Counted from the stretch's first letter, positions 1 through 8,221 are shown. The stretch is 64,000 nucleotides of DNA from Pelagibius sp964472095 (GCA_964472095.1 CAYYIV010000005.1:62001-126000); one strand, 5' to 3'. Notes: generated by a model from the sequence alone, not told the origin. Program-made: numbers and translations.

Positions 1-701
1 CCCGAATCGGTGTAGCGCAGCGCCTGGCCGGCCAGGAGATCGCGGGTCAGCCCTGGCGCCGCTTCCGCCGTGACGGCCACCCGGCCCTCGGTAACCGCGA
101 CCCGCACCCCGTCGTCCCACAGTCGCACCGCATAGGCGGTGCCGACGGCCTCGCTGACGCCGCCCGCGGCCAGCACCCGGAAGGGGCGTCCCGCATCCGG
201 CATCACCTCGAAGTAGGCTTCGCCCTGCAGCAGCTCGACCTGCCGCAGGCCAGCGCTGAAGTCCAGGGCGACGGCGGAGTTGCGATCCAGGGTGACGCGG
301 CTGCCGTCGGGCAGGATCGCGCTGCGGATCGCCGCCCTGCTGCTGCTGTAGTCGGCCCGCAGGGCGATCGAGAGTTCCGGGGCAAAGGCCAGCAGCAGCA
401 GGCAGGCCACCAGCGCCACAGCCGCCGCGAGCCCGCCCCTGACCACCTGCCGCCGCCGCGGGCGCAGCTTTGCGGGCTGCGAGCCGCGCTCGGCCGCCTC
501 CAGCCGCTCGAAGGTTTCCTGCAGCGGGCCGAGGCGCTGCCAGAAGGCGCGCTCCGCCTCGAAGGCGCTGCGATGCAGTGTCGAGCGGCCGAGCCAGGCC
601 TTAAACCCGGCCAGCTCGTCTTCGCTCATCTCTCCCGATGCGAGGCGGACAACCCAGGCGCGCGCCCGCTCCGCGGTTTCGTTGTCTTCTTCGACGGCCA
701 T
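1..701 (-). CDS. FecR-like anti-sigma factor (C-terminus beyond window)
   Basis: Partial gene; 233 codons are visible from an ATG at 701. The N-terminus (about residues 8-52, with RARAWVVRLASGEMSEDE and a following FKAWL) is the DUF4880 cytoplasmic domain that binds the sigma factor. One membrane segment follows at about residues 88-107, after an arginine-rich stretch. The visible periplasmic part has the FecR-domain pattern (LPDGSRVTLDRNSAVALDF, then EGEAYFEV-like and VGTAYAVR-like segments). In this family the periplasmic end senses a TonB-dependent receptor and releases the sigma factor. It lies 102 bases downstream of the sigma gene on the same strand. The receptor gene, if present, would lie beyond the left edge. 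Confidence 0.88.
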   Translation of the reverse strand, partial: MAVEEDNETAERARAWVVRLASGEMSEDELAGFKAWLGRSTLHRSAFEAERAFWQRLGPLQETFERLEAAERGSQPAKLRPRRRQVVRGGLAAAVALVACLLLLAFAPELSIALRADYSSSRAAIRSAILPDGSRVTLDRNSAVALDFSAGLRQVELLQGEAYFEVMPDAGRPFRVLAAGGVSEAVGTAYAVRLWDDGVRVAVTEGRVAVTAEAAPGLTRDLLAGQALRYTDS

Positions 702-759
702 GCGCCCTCTAGTTCCTGATCGCTCCGCCCCCTACAAGGTCAACGTTTGCGGCGGCGAT

Positions 760-785
760 TTTCCCAACCCTCAGGGGGTGGGAAA
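760..785. other. Hairpin between sigma and anti-sigma genes
   Basis: In the 102-base gap between the fecI-like and fecR-like genes, 11 base pairs (one mismatch) can form around a TCAG tetraloop, with outer arms TTTCCCA and TGGGAAA. On the transcribed (minus) strand no U-run follows, so it is not a textbook terminator. It may reduce read-through or protect the upstream message, keeping anti-sigma levels below sigma levels. Confidence 0.45.
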
Positions 786-803
786 TTTCTCTGCCTTCGG
801 CTC

Positions 804-1304
804 CTAAGCTACGTGACGGTGGGCGGCGAGCCGCGCCAGCGCCTTGCGGATGTGCTTTTCGACGGCGGTCTGGGAGATGCCCATTTCCTCGGCGATCTCG
901 CGCTGAGTCCTGCCATCGAAGCGGTTGCGCTTGAAGACGCGCCGGGTCGTCGGCGGCAGCTGCTCGACGGCGGCGATGAGGTCCCTCAGTTCCTCCTGCG
1001 CCATCACCTGGCGCTCCGGCGAGATCCCGCCGGCGCTGCCCGACAGCAGGGATTCGGCCTCGGCCAGCAGGCTGCCCTGGCGCTGTTCGCGGCGCTGGTA
1101 GTCGATCACCAGGTTGGCCGCCATGCGGAAGAGGTAGGCGCGCGCGTGGGTCACCTCCAGGCGGGTCTCCAGGGCGGAAACCTTCAGGTAGAGTTCCTGG
1201 GCCAGGTCGTGCGCGGTGAACGAGCAGCGCAGCCGCGTCGCCATGAAGGCGCGCAGCTCTCGCTCGTATTCCTGGAAGACTTGCAGCAGCGGCGGTTGGG
1301 CCAT
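804..1304 (-). CDS. ECF RNA polymerase sigma factor, FecI type
   Basis: 166 residues from the ATG at 1304; a TTG one codon upstream is also possible. Region 2 is visible as DLAQELYLKV and AYLFRMAANLVIDYQRR. Region 4 has the helix-turn-helix RTQREIAEEMGISQTAVEKH near the C-terminus, the usual FecI-family ending. The length is normal for ECF sigma factors. It would direct RNA polymerase to genes for ferric-chelate or other TonB-dependent uptake, with activity gated by the FecR-like partner downstream. A perfect inverted repeat about 63 bases upstream (1367-1387) is placed to repress it. The actual ligand cannot be told from this window. Confidence 0.9.
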   Translation of the reverse strand: MAQPPLLQVFQEYERELRAFMATRLRCSFTAHDLAQELYLKVSALETRLEVTHARAYLFRMAANLVIDYQRREQRQGSLLAEAESLLSGSAGGISPERQVMAQEELRDLIAAVEQLPPTTRRVFKRNRFDGRTQREIAEEMGISQTAVEKHIRKALARLAAHRHVA

Positions 1305-1366
1305 CAAGGAAGATCGTCCGGCGAAAGCACGGGCAACCCCGGCCCGTCAGCGGCCCAATCTATTGT

Positions 1367-1387
1367 TATTGCGAATTAGTCGCAATA
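1367..1387. promoter_or_regulatory. Palindromic operator candidate upstream of the fecI-like gene
   Basis: TATTGCGA-N5-TCGCAATA, a perfect 8-bp inverted repeat in an AT-rich patch ending about 63 bases before the sigma-factor ATG. Its size and symmetry resemble Fur-family operators, and FecI genes are commonly iron-repressed; assignment to Fur is inference. Confidence 0.5.
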
Positions 1388-1447
1388 TAAGCTTTACGCG
1401 AAGTTGGGCGGCGGGCGTTCTGCCGGCAGGCGAAGGAATCCCGGCGT

Positions 1448-2452
1448 TCACATGCCCCAGCGCAGGGCGGCGGCGTGGACCGGCGCGTCCCACAGCCGGG
1501 TCATCTCGGCATCCAGCTTCACCAGGGTGAGCGAGCAGCCGGCCATCTCCAGCGAGGTGCAGTAGTTGCCGACCAGTGAACGGGCGACCTTGAGGCCGCG
1601 GCGGTCGGCTTCGCGCGTCGCCGCGTCGTACATGCCGTAGAGCTCCAGCAGCGGCGTTGCGCCCATGCCGTTGACCAGCAGCAGCACCTCCTGGCCGCTG
1701 GGCGGAGCGAGGTCGCTGCAGATCGCCTCCATCAGCGTCGCGGCGAGTTCGTCGGCCGGCATCATCGCGGCGCGCTTGCGCCCGGGCTCGCCGTGGATGC
1801 CGACACCGAGCTCGAGCTCGTCGTCGGCGAGCTGGAAGTTCGGCTTGCCCGCCGCCGGCACGGTACAGCTCGAGAGCGCGATGCCCATGGAGCCGGCCGC
1901 GGCGTTCACCCGCTCGCCCAGCGCCGCACAGTCGGCGAGGCCGGCGCCGGCCTCGGCCGCGGCGCCGACGATCTTCTCCAGGATCACCGTTCCGGCGACA
2001 CCGCGGCGCCCCTGGCTGTGGGTCGAGCTCTCCACCGAGACGTCGTCGTTGGTCAGCACCGTAGCGGTTTCGCCCCCAAAAGCGTCGGGGACCATCTCTG
2101 CAGCCATTTCGAAGTTCATCACGTCGCCGGCGTAGTTCTTTACGATGAAGAGCACGCCGGCACCGCCGTCGACCGCCTCGGCCGCCGCCAACATCTGATC
2201 GGGCGTCGGCGAGGTGAAGACCTGACCCGGGCAGGCGGCGTCCAGCATGCCGTGCCCGACGAAGCCGGCGTGCAGCGGCTCGTGGCCCGAACCGCCGCCG
2301 GAGACCAGGGCCACCTTGCCCCGCTTCGGCGCCGCCTTGCGGGTCACGAACATCGGATCGAGGTTCACCGAGACGATGTCCGCGTGGGCGCGGCCGAAGC
2401 CGCGCAGGCTCTCGGTCAGGACGTCGTCGACCGCATTCATCAGCTTCTTCAT
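1448..2452 (-). CDS. dhaK: Dihydroxyacetone kinase, substrate-binding subunit DhaK
   Basis: 334 residues, close to other DhaK subunits of PTS-type kinases. The protein binds dihydroxyacetone covalently through a histidine and receives phosphate from ADP bound in DhaL. Visible landmarks are GGGSGHEP (residues 52-59), KNYAGDVMNFEMA (about 105-117) with its active-site Asp, and GVGIHGEPG with the expected hemiaminal His at about 220. It is the last gene of the operon, 37 bases after the HTH gene and separated from DhaL and DhaM by the phosphocarrier genes, which is an unusual split. The ATG at 2452 gives the canonical MKKLMN start. Confidence 0.95.
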   Translation of the reverse strand: MKKLMNAVDDVLTESLRGFGRAHADIVSVNLDPMFVTRKAAPKRGKVALVSGGGSGHEPLHAGFVGHGMLDAACPGQVFTSPTPDQMLAAAEAVDGGAGVLFIVKNYAGDVMNFEMAAEMVPDAFGGETATVLTNDDVSVESSTHSQGRRGVAGTVILEKIVGAAAEAGAGLADCAALGERVNAAAGSMGIALSSCTVPAAGKPNFQLADDELELGVGIHGEPGRKRAAMMPADELAATLMEAICSDLAPPSGQEVLLLVNGMGATPLLELYGMYDAATREADRRGLKVARSLVGNYCTSLEMAGCSLTLVKLDAEMTRLWDAPVHAAALRWGM

Positions 2453-2489
2453 AAGGCAAGGCCTCCCTTCTGCGCTTGCTGTCGGGCGC

Positions 2490-2936
2490 TTATTTTTCGT
2501 GGTCTTCCCCGCCCCGCCCGGCGAGGGCGAGGGCGATGACCCGCTCGGCGAACTCCTGGATCAGCTGGCGCACCTCGCGGCGGCGCGCCTCGTCCAGGGC
2601 ATCCGGCAGCGGGATGCGCAGCACGTCGTTCTCGATCGAGGCCAGTTCCTCGATGGCGGCCGACTGCGCCGGATGAGCGCGGGCATAGCATTCCAGGAAC
2701 TGGCGCTGCTCCTCCTCGTTCAGGTGGCAGACGCGGAACATCGCCGGGATGTGCTGGGCCGGCAGCGGCACCCGGTAGGCTGGATTGGTGACCTGGGAGA
2801 TGAAGCTCTTGTGGGTGCCGAAGGCCTCGGCCAGCTTCTGGCGCGTGCCCGACGGCCGGCGGTCGAGATAGCGGCGCAGCAGGGCTTTATACTCGGCAAC
2901 CGGATCGGCGGCGGCCGGGGGAGCGTCATTCGCCAT
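2490..2936 (-). CDS. Small XRE-like HTH protein within the Dha operon
   Basis: 148 residues, not matched to a named family. A helix-turn-helix of XRE/lambda-repressor type is plausible at about residues 33-50 (KLAEAFGTHKSFISQV). The C-terminal half is charged and helical (EEEQRQFLECYARAH, then ARRREVRQLIQEFAERV) and may mediate dimerisation. It overlaps the end of the Enzyme I gene by 11 bases and precedes dhaK, so it is translated with the phosphorelay. This position suggests an operon-specific regulator that senses flux or phosphorylation state, by analogy with DhaR/DhaS-type control, but no sequence link to those is visible. Confidence 0.6.
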   Translation of the reverse strand: MANDAPPAAADPVAEYKALLRRYLDRRPSGTRQKLAEAFGTHKSFISQVTNPAYRVPLPAQHIPAMFRVCHLNEEEQRQFLECYARAHPAQSAAIEELASIENDVLRIPLPDALDEARRREVRQLIQEFAERVIALALAGRGGEDHEK

Positions 2937-4566
2937 CGTCAGTGCCGTTCACCCTTTCCCTGCCGTAGGCCGCGATGGCCAGCTTCACCGGGCCGATCTG
3001 CGCCGGTGCGCAGCTTAGCACGGTGAGGCCGCAGTCGAGCAGCTTCGCAACCAGGGCGGGGCTCGAGGCCATCTCGCCGCAGAGGCTGACTTCGACGCCG
3101 CGCGTCGCACCCGCCGCGACGACGCGGCGGATCAGTTCGAGCACTGCCGGGCTTTCGGGATCGGCGAGCGCCGCCACCGCCGGATTGTCGCGCGCGCAGG
3201 CCGCGGTGTACTGGATGAGGTCGTTGGAGCCGATGGAGTAGAAGTCGGCATCGAAGTCCGCCGCCATCAGGGCCGCCGCCGGCACCTCCACCATGATGCC
3301 GAGGGGCGGCCGGGCACAGGCGACGCCCGTGCGCCTGAGATTTTCGATTTCCTCCTCCAGCATCGCGCGGGCCAGCGCCAGCTCGCCGGGGGCGGTGACC
3401 ATCGGCAGCATGACCTTCAGATTCCCTTCCGTCGCCGCGCGGGCGAGGGCGCGCAGCTGGCAGCGGAACAGTTCCGGCCGGGCGAAGGACAGGCGCAGGC
3501 CGCGCAGACCGAGGAAGGGGTTGGACTCGCCGTCGACCGTGACGCCGGGCAGCGGCTTGTCGCCGCCGGCATCCAGGGTGCGGATGGTGACCGGCCGTCC
3601 TGCGGCCCAGTCCAGCAGGCGGCGGTAGAAGGCGAACTGCTCGTCCTCGTCCGGCTGATGGCCGCCGTCGAAGAGGAATTCGGTGCGGGTCAGGCCGATG
3701 CCGTCGCAGGCCGCCGGCGGGATGGTATCGAGCAGTTTCGGGGCGTCGATGTTGGCGAGTACGCGGATCGCCCGGCCGTCTGCCGTGCAGGCGGGTCGCA
3801 GCAGCACCGCCTCGATCGCGTGGCGGTGCGTTGCCTCCGCCGACGCGGCCTGTTCGGCCCGGGCGCGGGCGGCGCCGTCGGGATTGATTGTCAGGCGGCC
3901 GGCCGCCGCATCGAGGATGGCGAAGTCACCGGCCGGCAGGCTCTCCAGGGTCAGCCGCGTGCCGACCACCAGGCTGACGCCACGGGCGCGGGCCAGGATG
4001 GCGACGTGACTGGTCGGGCTGCCGCCGGTGGTCACCGCCCCGCCGAGCCGGCTCCAGTCGATATCGAGAAACACCGAGGGCGTGAGGTCCTCAGCAACCA
4101 GGATGGCACCGGCCGGCACATCGCTCAGCTGGTGGGCAACGCCGGTCAGGTGGCGCAGCACGCGGCCGCGCAGGTCGCTCAGGTCCTCGGCACGGGCCGC
4201 CAGCAGATCGTCGCCACCGGCGCGGTACTCGGCGATCTCGGTGTTCATCTTGCGGACCCAGGCAAGGTGCGCGGCGACGCCCGCCGTGATCATCTCCAGC
4301 ACCGGTGCAATCACGTCGTCATCGTCCAGCAGCGCCAGCTGGAACTCGAGGATGTCGGCGGCGAGCGCGTCCCCGGCGTCGATCAGCGCCTGGATGTCGC
4401 GCCCGGCCGCGGCCAGCGCGGCACGGAAGGCCGCCGCCTCCTGCGCCGGCGCCCCCGCCTCGCGCACGCCCTCGGCGGGGCCGCGCAGCAGGTAAAGCGG
4501 CCCGAGGACGATGCCACCACTGACGGCGATCCCCTCGAACACCCTGGGCACCGCGCTCACGTTCAT
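2926..4566 (-). CDS. ptsI: PTS Enzyme I dedicated to the Dha phosphorelay
   Basis: 546 residues from ATG 4566, four bases after the HPr stop; a longer in-frame opening to 4644 overlaps HPr and is unlikely. Enzyme I autophosphorylates from phosphoenolpyruvate and passes phosphate to HPr. The phosphohistidine loop GGSPTSHVAILAR places the active His at about 187. The C-terminal PEP-binding barrel shows SIGSNDLIQYT and the catalytic Cys in SLCGEMAS. It lacks GAF or NPr extensions, so it is a classical EI rather than an EI-Ntr. Together with HPr and DhaM it makes a complete private phosphate chain for the kinase. Confidence 0.93.
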   Translation of the reverse strand: MNVSAVPRVFEGIAVSGGIVLGPLYLLRGPAEGVREAGAPAQEAAAFRAALAAAGRDIQALIDAGDALAADILEFQLALLDDDDVIAPVLEMITAGVAAHLAWVRKMNTEIAEYRAGGDDLLAARAEDLSDLRGRVLRHLTGVAHQLSDVPAGAILVAEDLTPSVFLDIDWSRLGGAVTTGGSPTSHVAILARARGVSLVVGTRLTLESLPAGDFAILDAAAGRLTINPDGAARARAEQAASAEATHRHAIEAVLLRPACTADGRAIRVLANIDAPKLLDTIPPAACDGIGLTRTEFLFDGGHQPDEDEQFAFYRRLLDWAAGRPVTIRTLDAGGDKPLPGVTVDGESNPFLGLRGLRLSFARPELFRCQLRALARAATEGNLKVMLPMVTAPGELALARAMLEEEIENLRRTGVACARPPLGIMVEVPAAALMAADFDADFYSIGSNDLIQYTAACARDNPAVAALADPESPAVLELIRRVVAAGATRGVEVSLCGEMASSPALVAKLLDCGLTVLSCAPAQIGPVKLAIAAYGRERVNGTDDGE

Positions 4567-4570
4567 CGGC

Positions 4571-4867
4571 TCAGTCACCGAAGTCGCGGTCGAGCAGGGC
4601 AACCAGGGCGGCGACAGCGGCTTCCGCGTCGCTGCCGGCTGCACGGATATGCAGCGGCTCGCCGTGCCCGGCCTTCAACTTCATCACCTTGTTGGGCGAC
4701 TTGGCGTTGGTCCAGTCGACCTTGCCGTCGGCGCGGATCTCGACCGCCGCCTCGAAGGTCTTGGCCAGCTTGGTGAGCTTCACCGCCGGCCGGGCATGCA
4801 GGCCGGTCGGGTCACGGATCACCGCCGCGTCGGACACCCACTGCATGACCGGCTCAAGCTCCTTCAT
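4571..4867 (-). CDS. ptsH: HPr phosphocarrier protein
   Basis: 98 residues. The active-site motif DPTGLHARPA puts the phosphorylated His at about 24, and SPNKVMKLKAG is the second conserved HPr segment, including the serine that HPr kinase modifies in some species. It would carry phosphate from the adjacent Enzyme I to DhaM. ATGA overlap with the dhaM stop and a 4-base gap to ptsI show tight translational coupling. No HPr kinase gene is seen in the window. Confidence 0.93.
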   Translation of the reverse strand: MKELEPVMQWVSDAAVIRDPTGLHARPAVKLTKLAKTFEAAVEIRADGKVDWTNAKSPNKVMKLKAGHGEPLHIRAAGSDAEAAVAALVALLDRDFGD

Positions 4868-5253
4868 GACTGGAAATCCTCCGCCGTGGCGCAGACCACT
4901 GCCAGGGCGGCGCCGCCGGCGGCCTCGGTGGCGGCCATCACCGCACCCTCGACGATGGGCGCATTGCAGATCCGCACGTTGCCGCCCTGCCCCTCGGGCA
5001 GCATCTCTATCGCCATCTCGCTGTTGGTCTCCGCCCCGCCGAGGTCGACCAGCACTGCCACGCCCTTGGGCGTATAGACGCTCTCGATGGCCGCGAGAAT
5101 CGCCGCCACGTCGGTGCCCAGGCCGCCGTCCCCGTTGCCGCCGCAGAAGGCCACGCGGACCTCCTCGCCGACCATCTGGCGGACCATGTCCGCGGCCCCC
5201 TTTGCCACGTCAGCCGAGTGGGAGACAATCACAATGGAAACGGTATCGGTCAT
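4864..5253 (-). CDS. dhaM: DhaM, EIIA(Man)-type phosphotransferase subunit
   Basis: 129 residues: only the mannose-type EIIA domain, unlike the fused EIIA-HPr-EI DhaM of enterobacteria. The N-terminus VSIVIVSHSADVAKG holds the phosphohistidine (about His12). GGAETNSEMAIEML and NAPIVEGAVMAA are typical of the family. It hands phosphate from HPr to the ADP bound in DhaL. It overlaps dhaL and ptsH by four bases each (ATGA). Confidence 0.93.
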   Translation of the reverse strand: MTDTVSIVIVSHSADVAKGAADMVRQMVGEEVRVAFCGGNGDGGLGTDVAAILAAIESVYTPKGVAVLVDLGGAETNSEMAIEMLPEGQGGNVRICNAPIVEGAVMAATEAAGGAALAVVCATAEDFQS

Positions 5254-5852
5254 TCTTCCTCCAGTACGTCGCAGACCGCGTGCACCAGCAGCGCGGAGGA
5301 CCGCGCGCCCGGATCGAGGTGGCCGACGGAGCGCTCGCCGAGGAAGGCGGCGCGCCCCTTGGTCGCCCGCATGGCCTCGGTGGCGGCAAGTCCCTGATCG
5401 GCGGCGGCGCGCACGGCGGCGATGCCGGCGCCCCCGGCAAGCGCCATCTGCACCGGCGCCAGCACATCCAGCATGGTCTTGGCGCCGACGTCGGACTTGC
5501 CGCGCGCCTTGACCGCCTCGACGCCGGCGCCGACGACCTCGGCCAGCCGGGCGACATCGCCCGGCGTCTCCTCTCCGGCCTTGCCCATGGCCATCAGCAG
5601 CGAGCCGTAGAGCGGGCCGGAGGCGCCTCCGACCTTCATCACCAGCGTCATTCCCGCCTTCTGCAGGGCCTTGCCGAAGGGCAGCCCGGCAATCTCCTCG
5701 GCGGAGTCCCGGACGGCCTTGAATCCGCGAATCATGTTGAGGCCATGGTCGCCGTCGCCGATGGCCTGGTCGAGGGCGGTCAGCTCCTCGGCATGGCTGG
5801 CGATGGTCGCCTCGGCGGCCTCAATGAGGCGGCGGATCGGCACGGCAGACAT
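5250..5852 (-). CDS. dhaL: Dihydroxyacetone kinase ADP-binding subunit DhaL
   Basis: 200 residues from ATG 5852; the open frame continues upstream but only as a shadow of the ATPase gene. The metal/ADP site is visible as LDQAIGDGDHG with aspartates at about 28, 33 and 35, followed by GGASGPLYGSLL and the late GARSSALLVHA segment. DhaL keeps ADP as a cofactor that DhaM rephosphorylates, and transfers phosphate to DhaK-bound dihydroxyacetone. The stop of the upstream ATPase overlaps its start by one base (TGATG), so transport and phosphorylation genes are co-translated. Confidence 0.94.
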   Translation of the reverse strand: MSAVPIRRLIEAAEATIASHAEELTALDQAIGDGDHGLNMIRGFKAVRDSAEEIAGLPFGKALQKAGMTLVMKVGGASGPLYGSLLMAMGKAGEETPGDVARLAEVVGAGVEAVKARGKSDVGAKTMLDVLAPVQMALAGGAGIAAVRAAADQGLAATEAMRATKGRAAFLGERSVGHLDPGARSSALLVHAVCDVLEEE

Positions 5853-6904
5853 CAATGACTTCCTCCAGCTTTGGCGGCGCCGCCGATACGGCGGCCGTCG
5901 GCATCGAAGAACAGCACCGCGCCGGGTCTGACCCCGGCGCTGACCCGGTCGCCCTCGGCAATGTCGCGCTGGTTGCTGAGCAGGGCGTGCACCTGCTGGC
6001 CCTCGCCGTCGGCACCTTCGACCTGCAGCAGCGCGATCGACTCGACGCCGAGATGCTCCAGGGTCAGCACGCTGGCCGGAACCCCGGCGCCGTTCAACAC
6101 CACGTCCTCCGGCCGCACGCCGAGGCTGCGCGTGCCGGCAGGACCGTCGATGACGCCGAGCGAGCCGGGGCGGACCAGGTTGATCGGCGGGCTGCCAAGG
6201 CGCTGGGCGGCATAGACGCTGGCCGGGCGCTCGTAGATCTCGCGCGGCGCGTCGATCTGGATGAGGCGGCCCTCCGACAGCACGCCGATGCGGTCGGCCA
6301 GGGTCATGGCTTCCAACTGGTCGTGGGTGACGTAGAGGATGGTGGCGCCGAGTTCGCGCTGGATGCGCTTCAGCTCCACCCGCAGATCCTCGCGCAGCTT
6401 GGCGTCGAGCGAGGACAGCGGCTCGTCCATCAGGAAGAGGTTGGGCTCGCGCACCAGGGCGCGGCCGATCGAGACCCGCTGCATCTCGCCACCCGACAGT
6501 TCGGTGGCGCGGTTCTTGAGCTTGCTTTCGATGCGCAGCATCTCGGCGATCTCCTGGACACGCCGCCGGATCGCCTCGGCCGGGAGCCGGCGCCCCGGCG
6601 CACGCAGCGGAAAGGCCAGGTTGTCGAACACCGTGTAGTGCGGATAGAGCGAGTACTGCTGGAACACGAATGCGACATCGCGCTCGGCCGGTGCGAGCCG
6701 CGTCACCTCCGCGCCGGCGATCCACACGCTGCCGCGTTCGGGCTGCTCGAGGCCCGCGAAGAGCCTGAGCGTCGTCGTCTTGCCGGCGCCGGTGGGCCCC
6801 AGGAGCACGACGAACTCTCCGTCGGCCAACTGGAGCGAGAGTTCCGCCACCGCCGTGGTGTCGCCAAAGCACTTGGTCGCGCCGATCAGCGCCGCCTCAG
6901 CCAT
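5852..6904 (-). CDS. ABC transporter ATPase 1 (CUT1, MalK/UgpC-like)
   Basis: 350 residues from ATG 6904, overlapping the preceding ATPase by eight bases. All ABC motifs are intact: Walker A GPTGAGKTTT, Q-loop FQQYSLYPH, signature ELSGGEMQRVS, Walker B LFLMDEPLSSLDA and switch His in YVTHDQ. The last third (from about residue 235) looks like the TOBE regulatory domain of MalK-type proteins. It should pair with the second ATPase, as GlpS/GlpT do in rhizobial glycerol importers, to power the two permeases upstream. The substrate is inferred from the downstream Dha kinase genes. Confidence 0.9.
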   Translation of the reverse strand: MAEAALIGATKCFGDTTAVAELSLQLADGEFVVLLGPTGAGKTTTLRLFAGLEQPERGSVWIAGAEVTRLAPAERDVAFVFQQYSLYPHYTVFDNLAFPLRAPGRRLPAEAIRRRVQEIAEMLRIESKLKNRATELSGGEMQRVSIGRALVREPNLFLMDEPLSSLDAKLREDLRVELKRIQRELGATILYVTHDQLEAMTLADRIGVLSEGRLIQIDAPREIYERPASVYAAQRLGSPPINLVRPGSLGVIDGPAGTRSLGVRPEDVVLNGAGVPASVLTLEHLGVESIALLQVEGADGEGQQVHALLSNQRDIAEGDRVSAGVRPGAVLFFDADGRRIGGAAKAGGSH

Positions 6905-8009
6905 GACGGCCTCCCTGCACCAGGGGTCGCTCGAAGAGGGTGCTGGCGACCGCACGGTCGGTTTCGGCGTTGAACACCACCAAACGCTCGGCATCGAAGG
7001 AGAGGCCGACCCGCTCGCCATAGTCGACAGCGAGGGTGTTCGGCGCGCGCACCCGCAGTCGCCCTGCCGGCGTGTCGACGGTGATCATCTGGCGCGCGCC
7101 CATGTATTCGACGGCAAAGACCTCGCCGCGCAGCGGGCCGTCGTCGCTGATCCTGATATGCTCAGGCCGCGCGCCGAGCACCGCGTCACGGCTTTCCAGG
7201 GCTTCGCGGGTTTGCGGGATCGCCACCTGGGCGCCGTGCACGCGGATCTGCCGCGCCCCGGCCGGCAGCCCGCCCTCGGCCGCCAGGAAGTTCATCGAGG
7301 GGCTGCCGATGAAGCCGGCGACGAAGCGCGTGGCCGGGCGGGCGTAGACCTCCATCGGCGGGCCGACCTGCAGTACCTCACCCTTGTTCATGATGCAGAT
7401 GCGGTCGGCCATCGACATGGCCTCGATCTGGTCGTGGGTCACATAGACCGTGGTGGCGCCGACCCGGTTGTGCAGCAACCGCAGTTCCTCGCACATGAGG
7501 TCGCGGAACTCGGCGTCCAGCGCGCCCAGCGGCTCGTCCATCAGGAAGGCCTTGGCACGGCGCACGATGGCGCGGCCGAGAGCGACTCGCTGGCGGTCGC
7601 CGGAGGCCAGGCCGCCGACGCCGCGGTCGAGCAGGTGGTCGATGCGCAGCAGCCGTGCCACCTCCTCGGTGCGCTGGCGCACTTCGCGGCGCGCCACGCC
7701 CTGCACCCTGAGCGGGAAGGAAATATTGCGCCTGACCGACATGTGCGGGTAGAGCGCGAAGAGCTGGAACACGAAGGCGATGTCGCGCTGCGAGGCACGG
7801 TTGAAGGTGACGTCCTCGCCGTCCAGCAGGATCTTCCCCTCGCTCGGCATTTCCAGGCCCGCGATCATGCGCAGCGTGGTGGTCTTGCCGCAGCCCGAGG
7901 GGCCGAGCATGACAAAGAACTCACCGTTCTCGATGGTGAAGCTGGAGTCGTTCACCGCGACGAAATCGCCGAAGTGTTTCTTGAGGTTCTGAATCCTGAT
8001 CTCAGCCAC
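6897..8009 (-). CDS. ABC transporter ATPase 2 (CUT1, MalK/UgpC-like)
   Basis: 370 residues from GTG 8009, which has GGAG eight bases upstream; GTG 8018 (GTGA overlap with the small membrane gene) is the alternative. No ATG is suitably placed. Walker A GPSGCGKTTT, Q-loop FQLFALYPH, Walker B AFLMDEPLGALDA and YVTHDQ are normal. The signature motif is altered to LASGDRQRV instead of LSGGQ. This suggests an asymmetric ATPase pair with one stronger hydrolysis site. The C-terminus has TOBE-like sequence (GARPEHIRI). It belongs to the same operon as ATPase 1. Confidence 0.88.
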   Translation of the reverse strand: MAEIRIQNLKKHFGDFVAVNDSSFTIENGEFFVMLGPSGCGKTTTLRMIAGLEMPSEGKILLDGEDVTFNRASQRDIAFVFQLFALYPHMSVRRNISFPLRVQGVARREVRQRTEEVARLLRIDHLLDRGVGGLASGDRQRVALGRAIVRRAKAFLMDEPLGALDAEFRDLMCEELRLLHNRVGATTVYVTHDQIEAMSMADRICIMNKGEVLQVGPPMEVYARPATRFVAGFIGSPSMNFLAAEGGLPAGARQIRVHGAQVAIPQTREALESRDAVLGARPEHIRISDDGPLRGEVFAVEYMGARQMITVDTPAGRLRVRAPNTLAVDYGERVGLSFDAERLVVFNAETDRAVASTLFERPLVQGGRHG

Positions 8010-8014
8010 CGCCT

Positions 8015-8221
8015 TCACTCCGGAAAATGGCTGACGATGACGAAGCCGAGCGTCCCGGTGAGGATAACGCCGAAGGACCAGCCATAGAGCCATGCCGAAA
8101 AGGGCTGCATCAGCATCAGCACTCCGAGCACGATGAGAATCGTCGCGGCATTCTCCCAGGGACCGCGGCGGAACAGGCGGCGGCGCGCGGGGGCGGGCTG
8201 CATCTCTCTTGCCTCACTCAT
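8015..8221 (-). CDS. Small two-helix membrane protein of the ABC operon
   Basis: 68 residues. After a basic N-terminus (PARRRLFRRG) there are two hydrophobic segments, about 27-44 and 48-65, so it is probably a two-pass inner-membrane protein. It overlaps the upstream permease by four bases (ATGA) and abuts the ATPase, so it belongs to the transporter. Rhizobial glycerol ABC operons also contain a small membrane protein (GlpU, DUF2160), but I cannot confirm homology. It may stabilise or regulate the permease. Confidence 0.75.
   Translation of the reverse strand: MSEAREMQPAPARRRLFRRGPWENAATILIVLGVLMLMQPFSAWLYGWSFGVILTGTLGFVIVSHFPE

Noticed and set aside
747..1379. 210-codon plus-strand frame opposite the sigma factor
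   Set aside because: Antisense shadow in GC-rich DNA; the minus-strand frame has clear sigma-70 regions 2 and 4.
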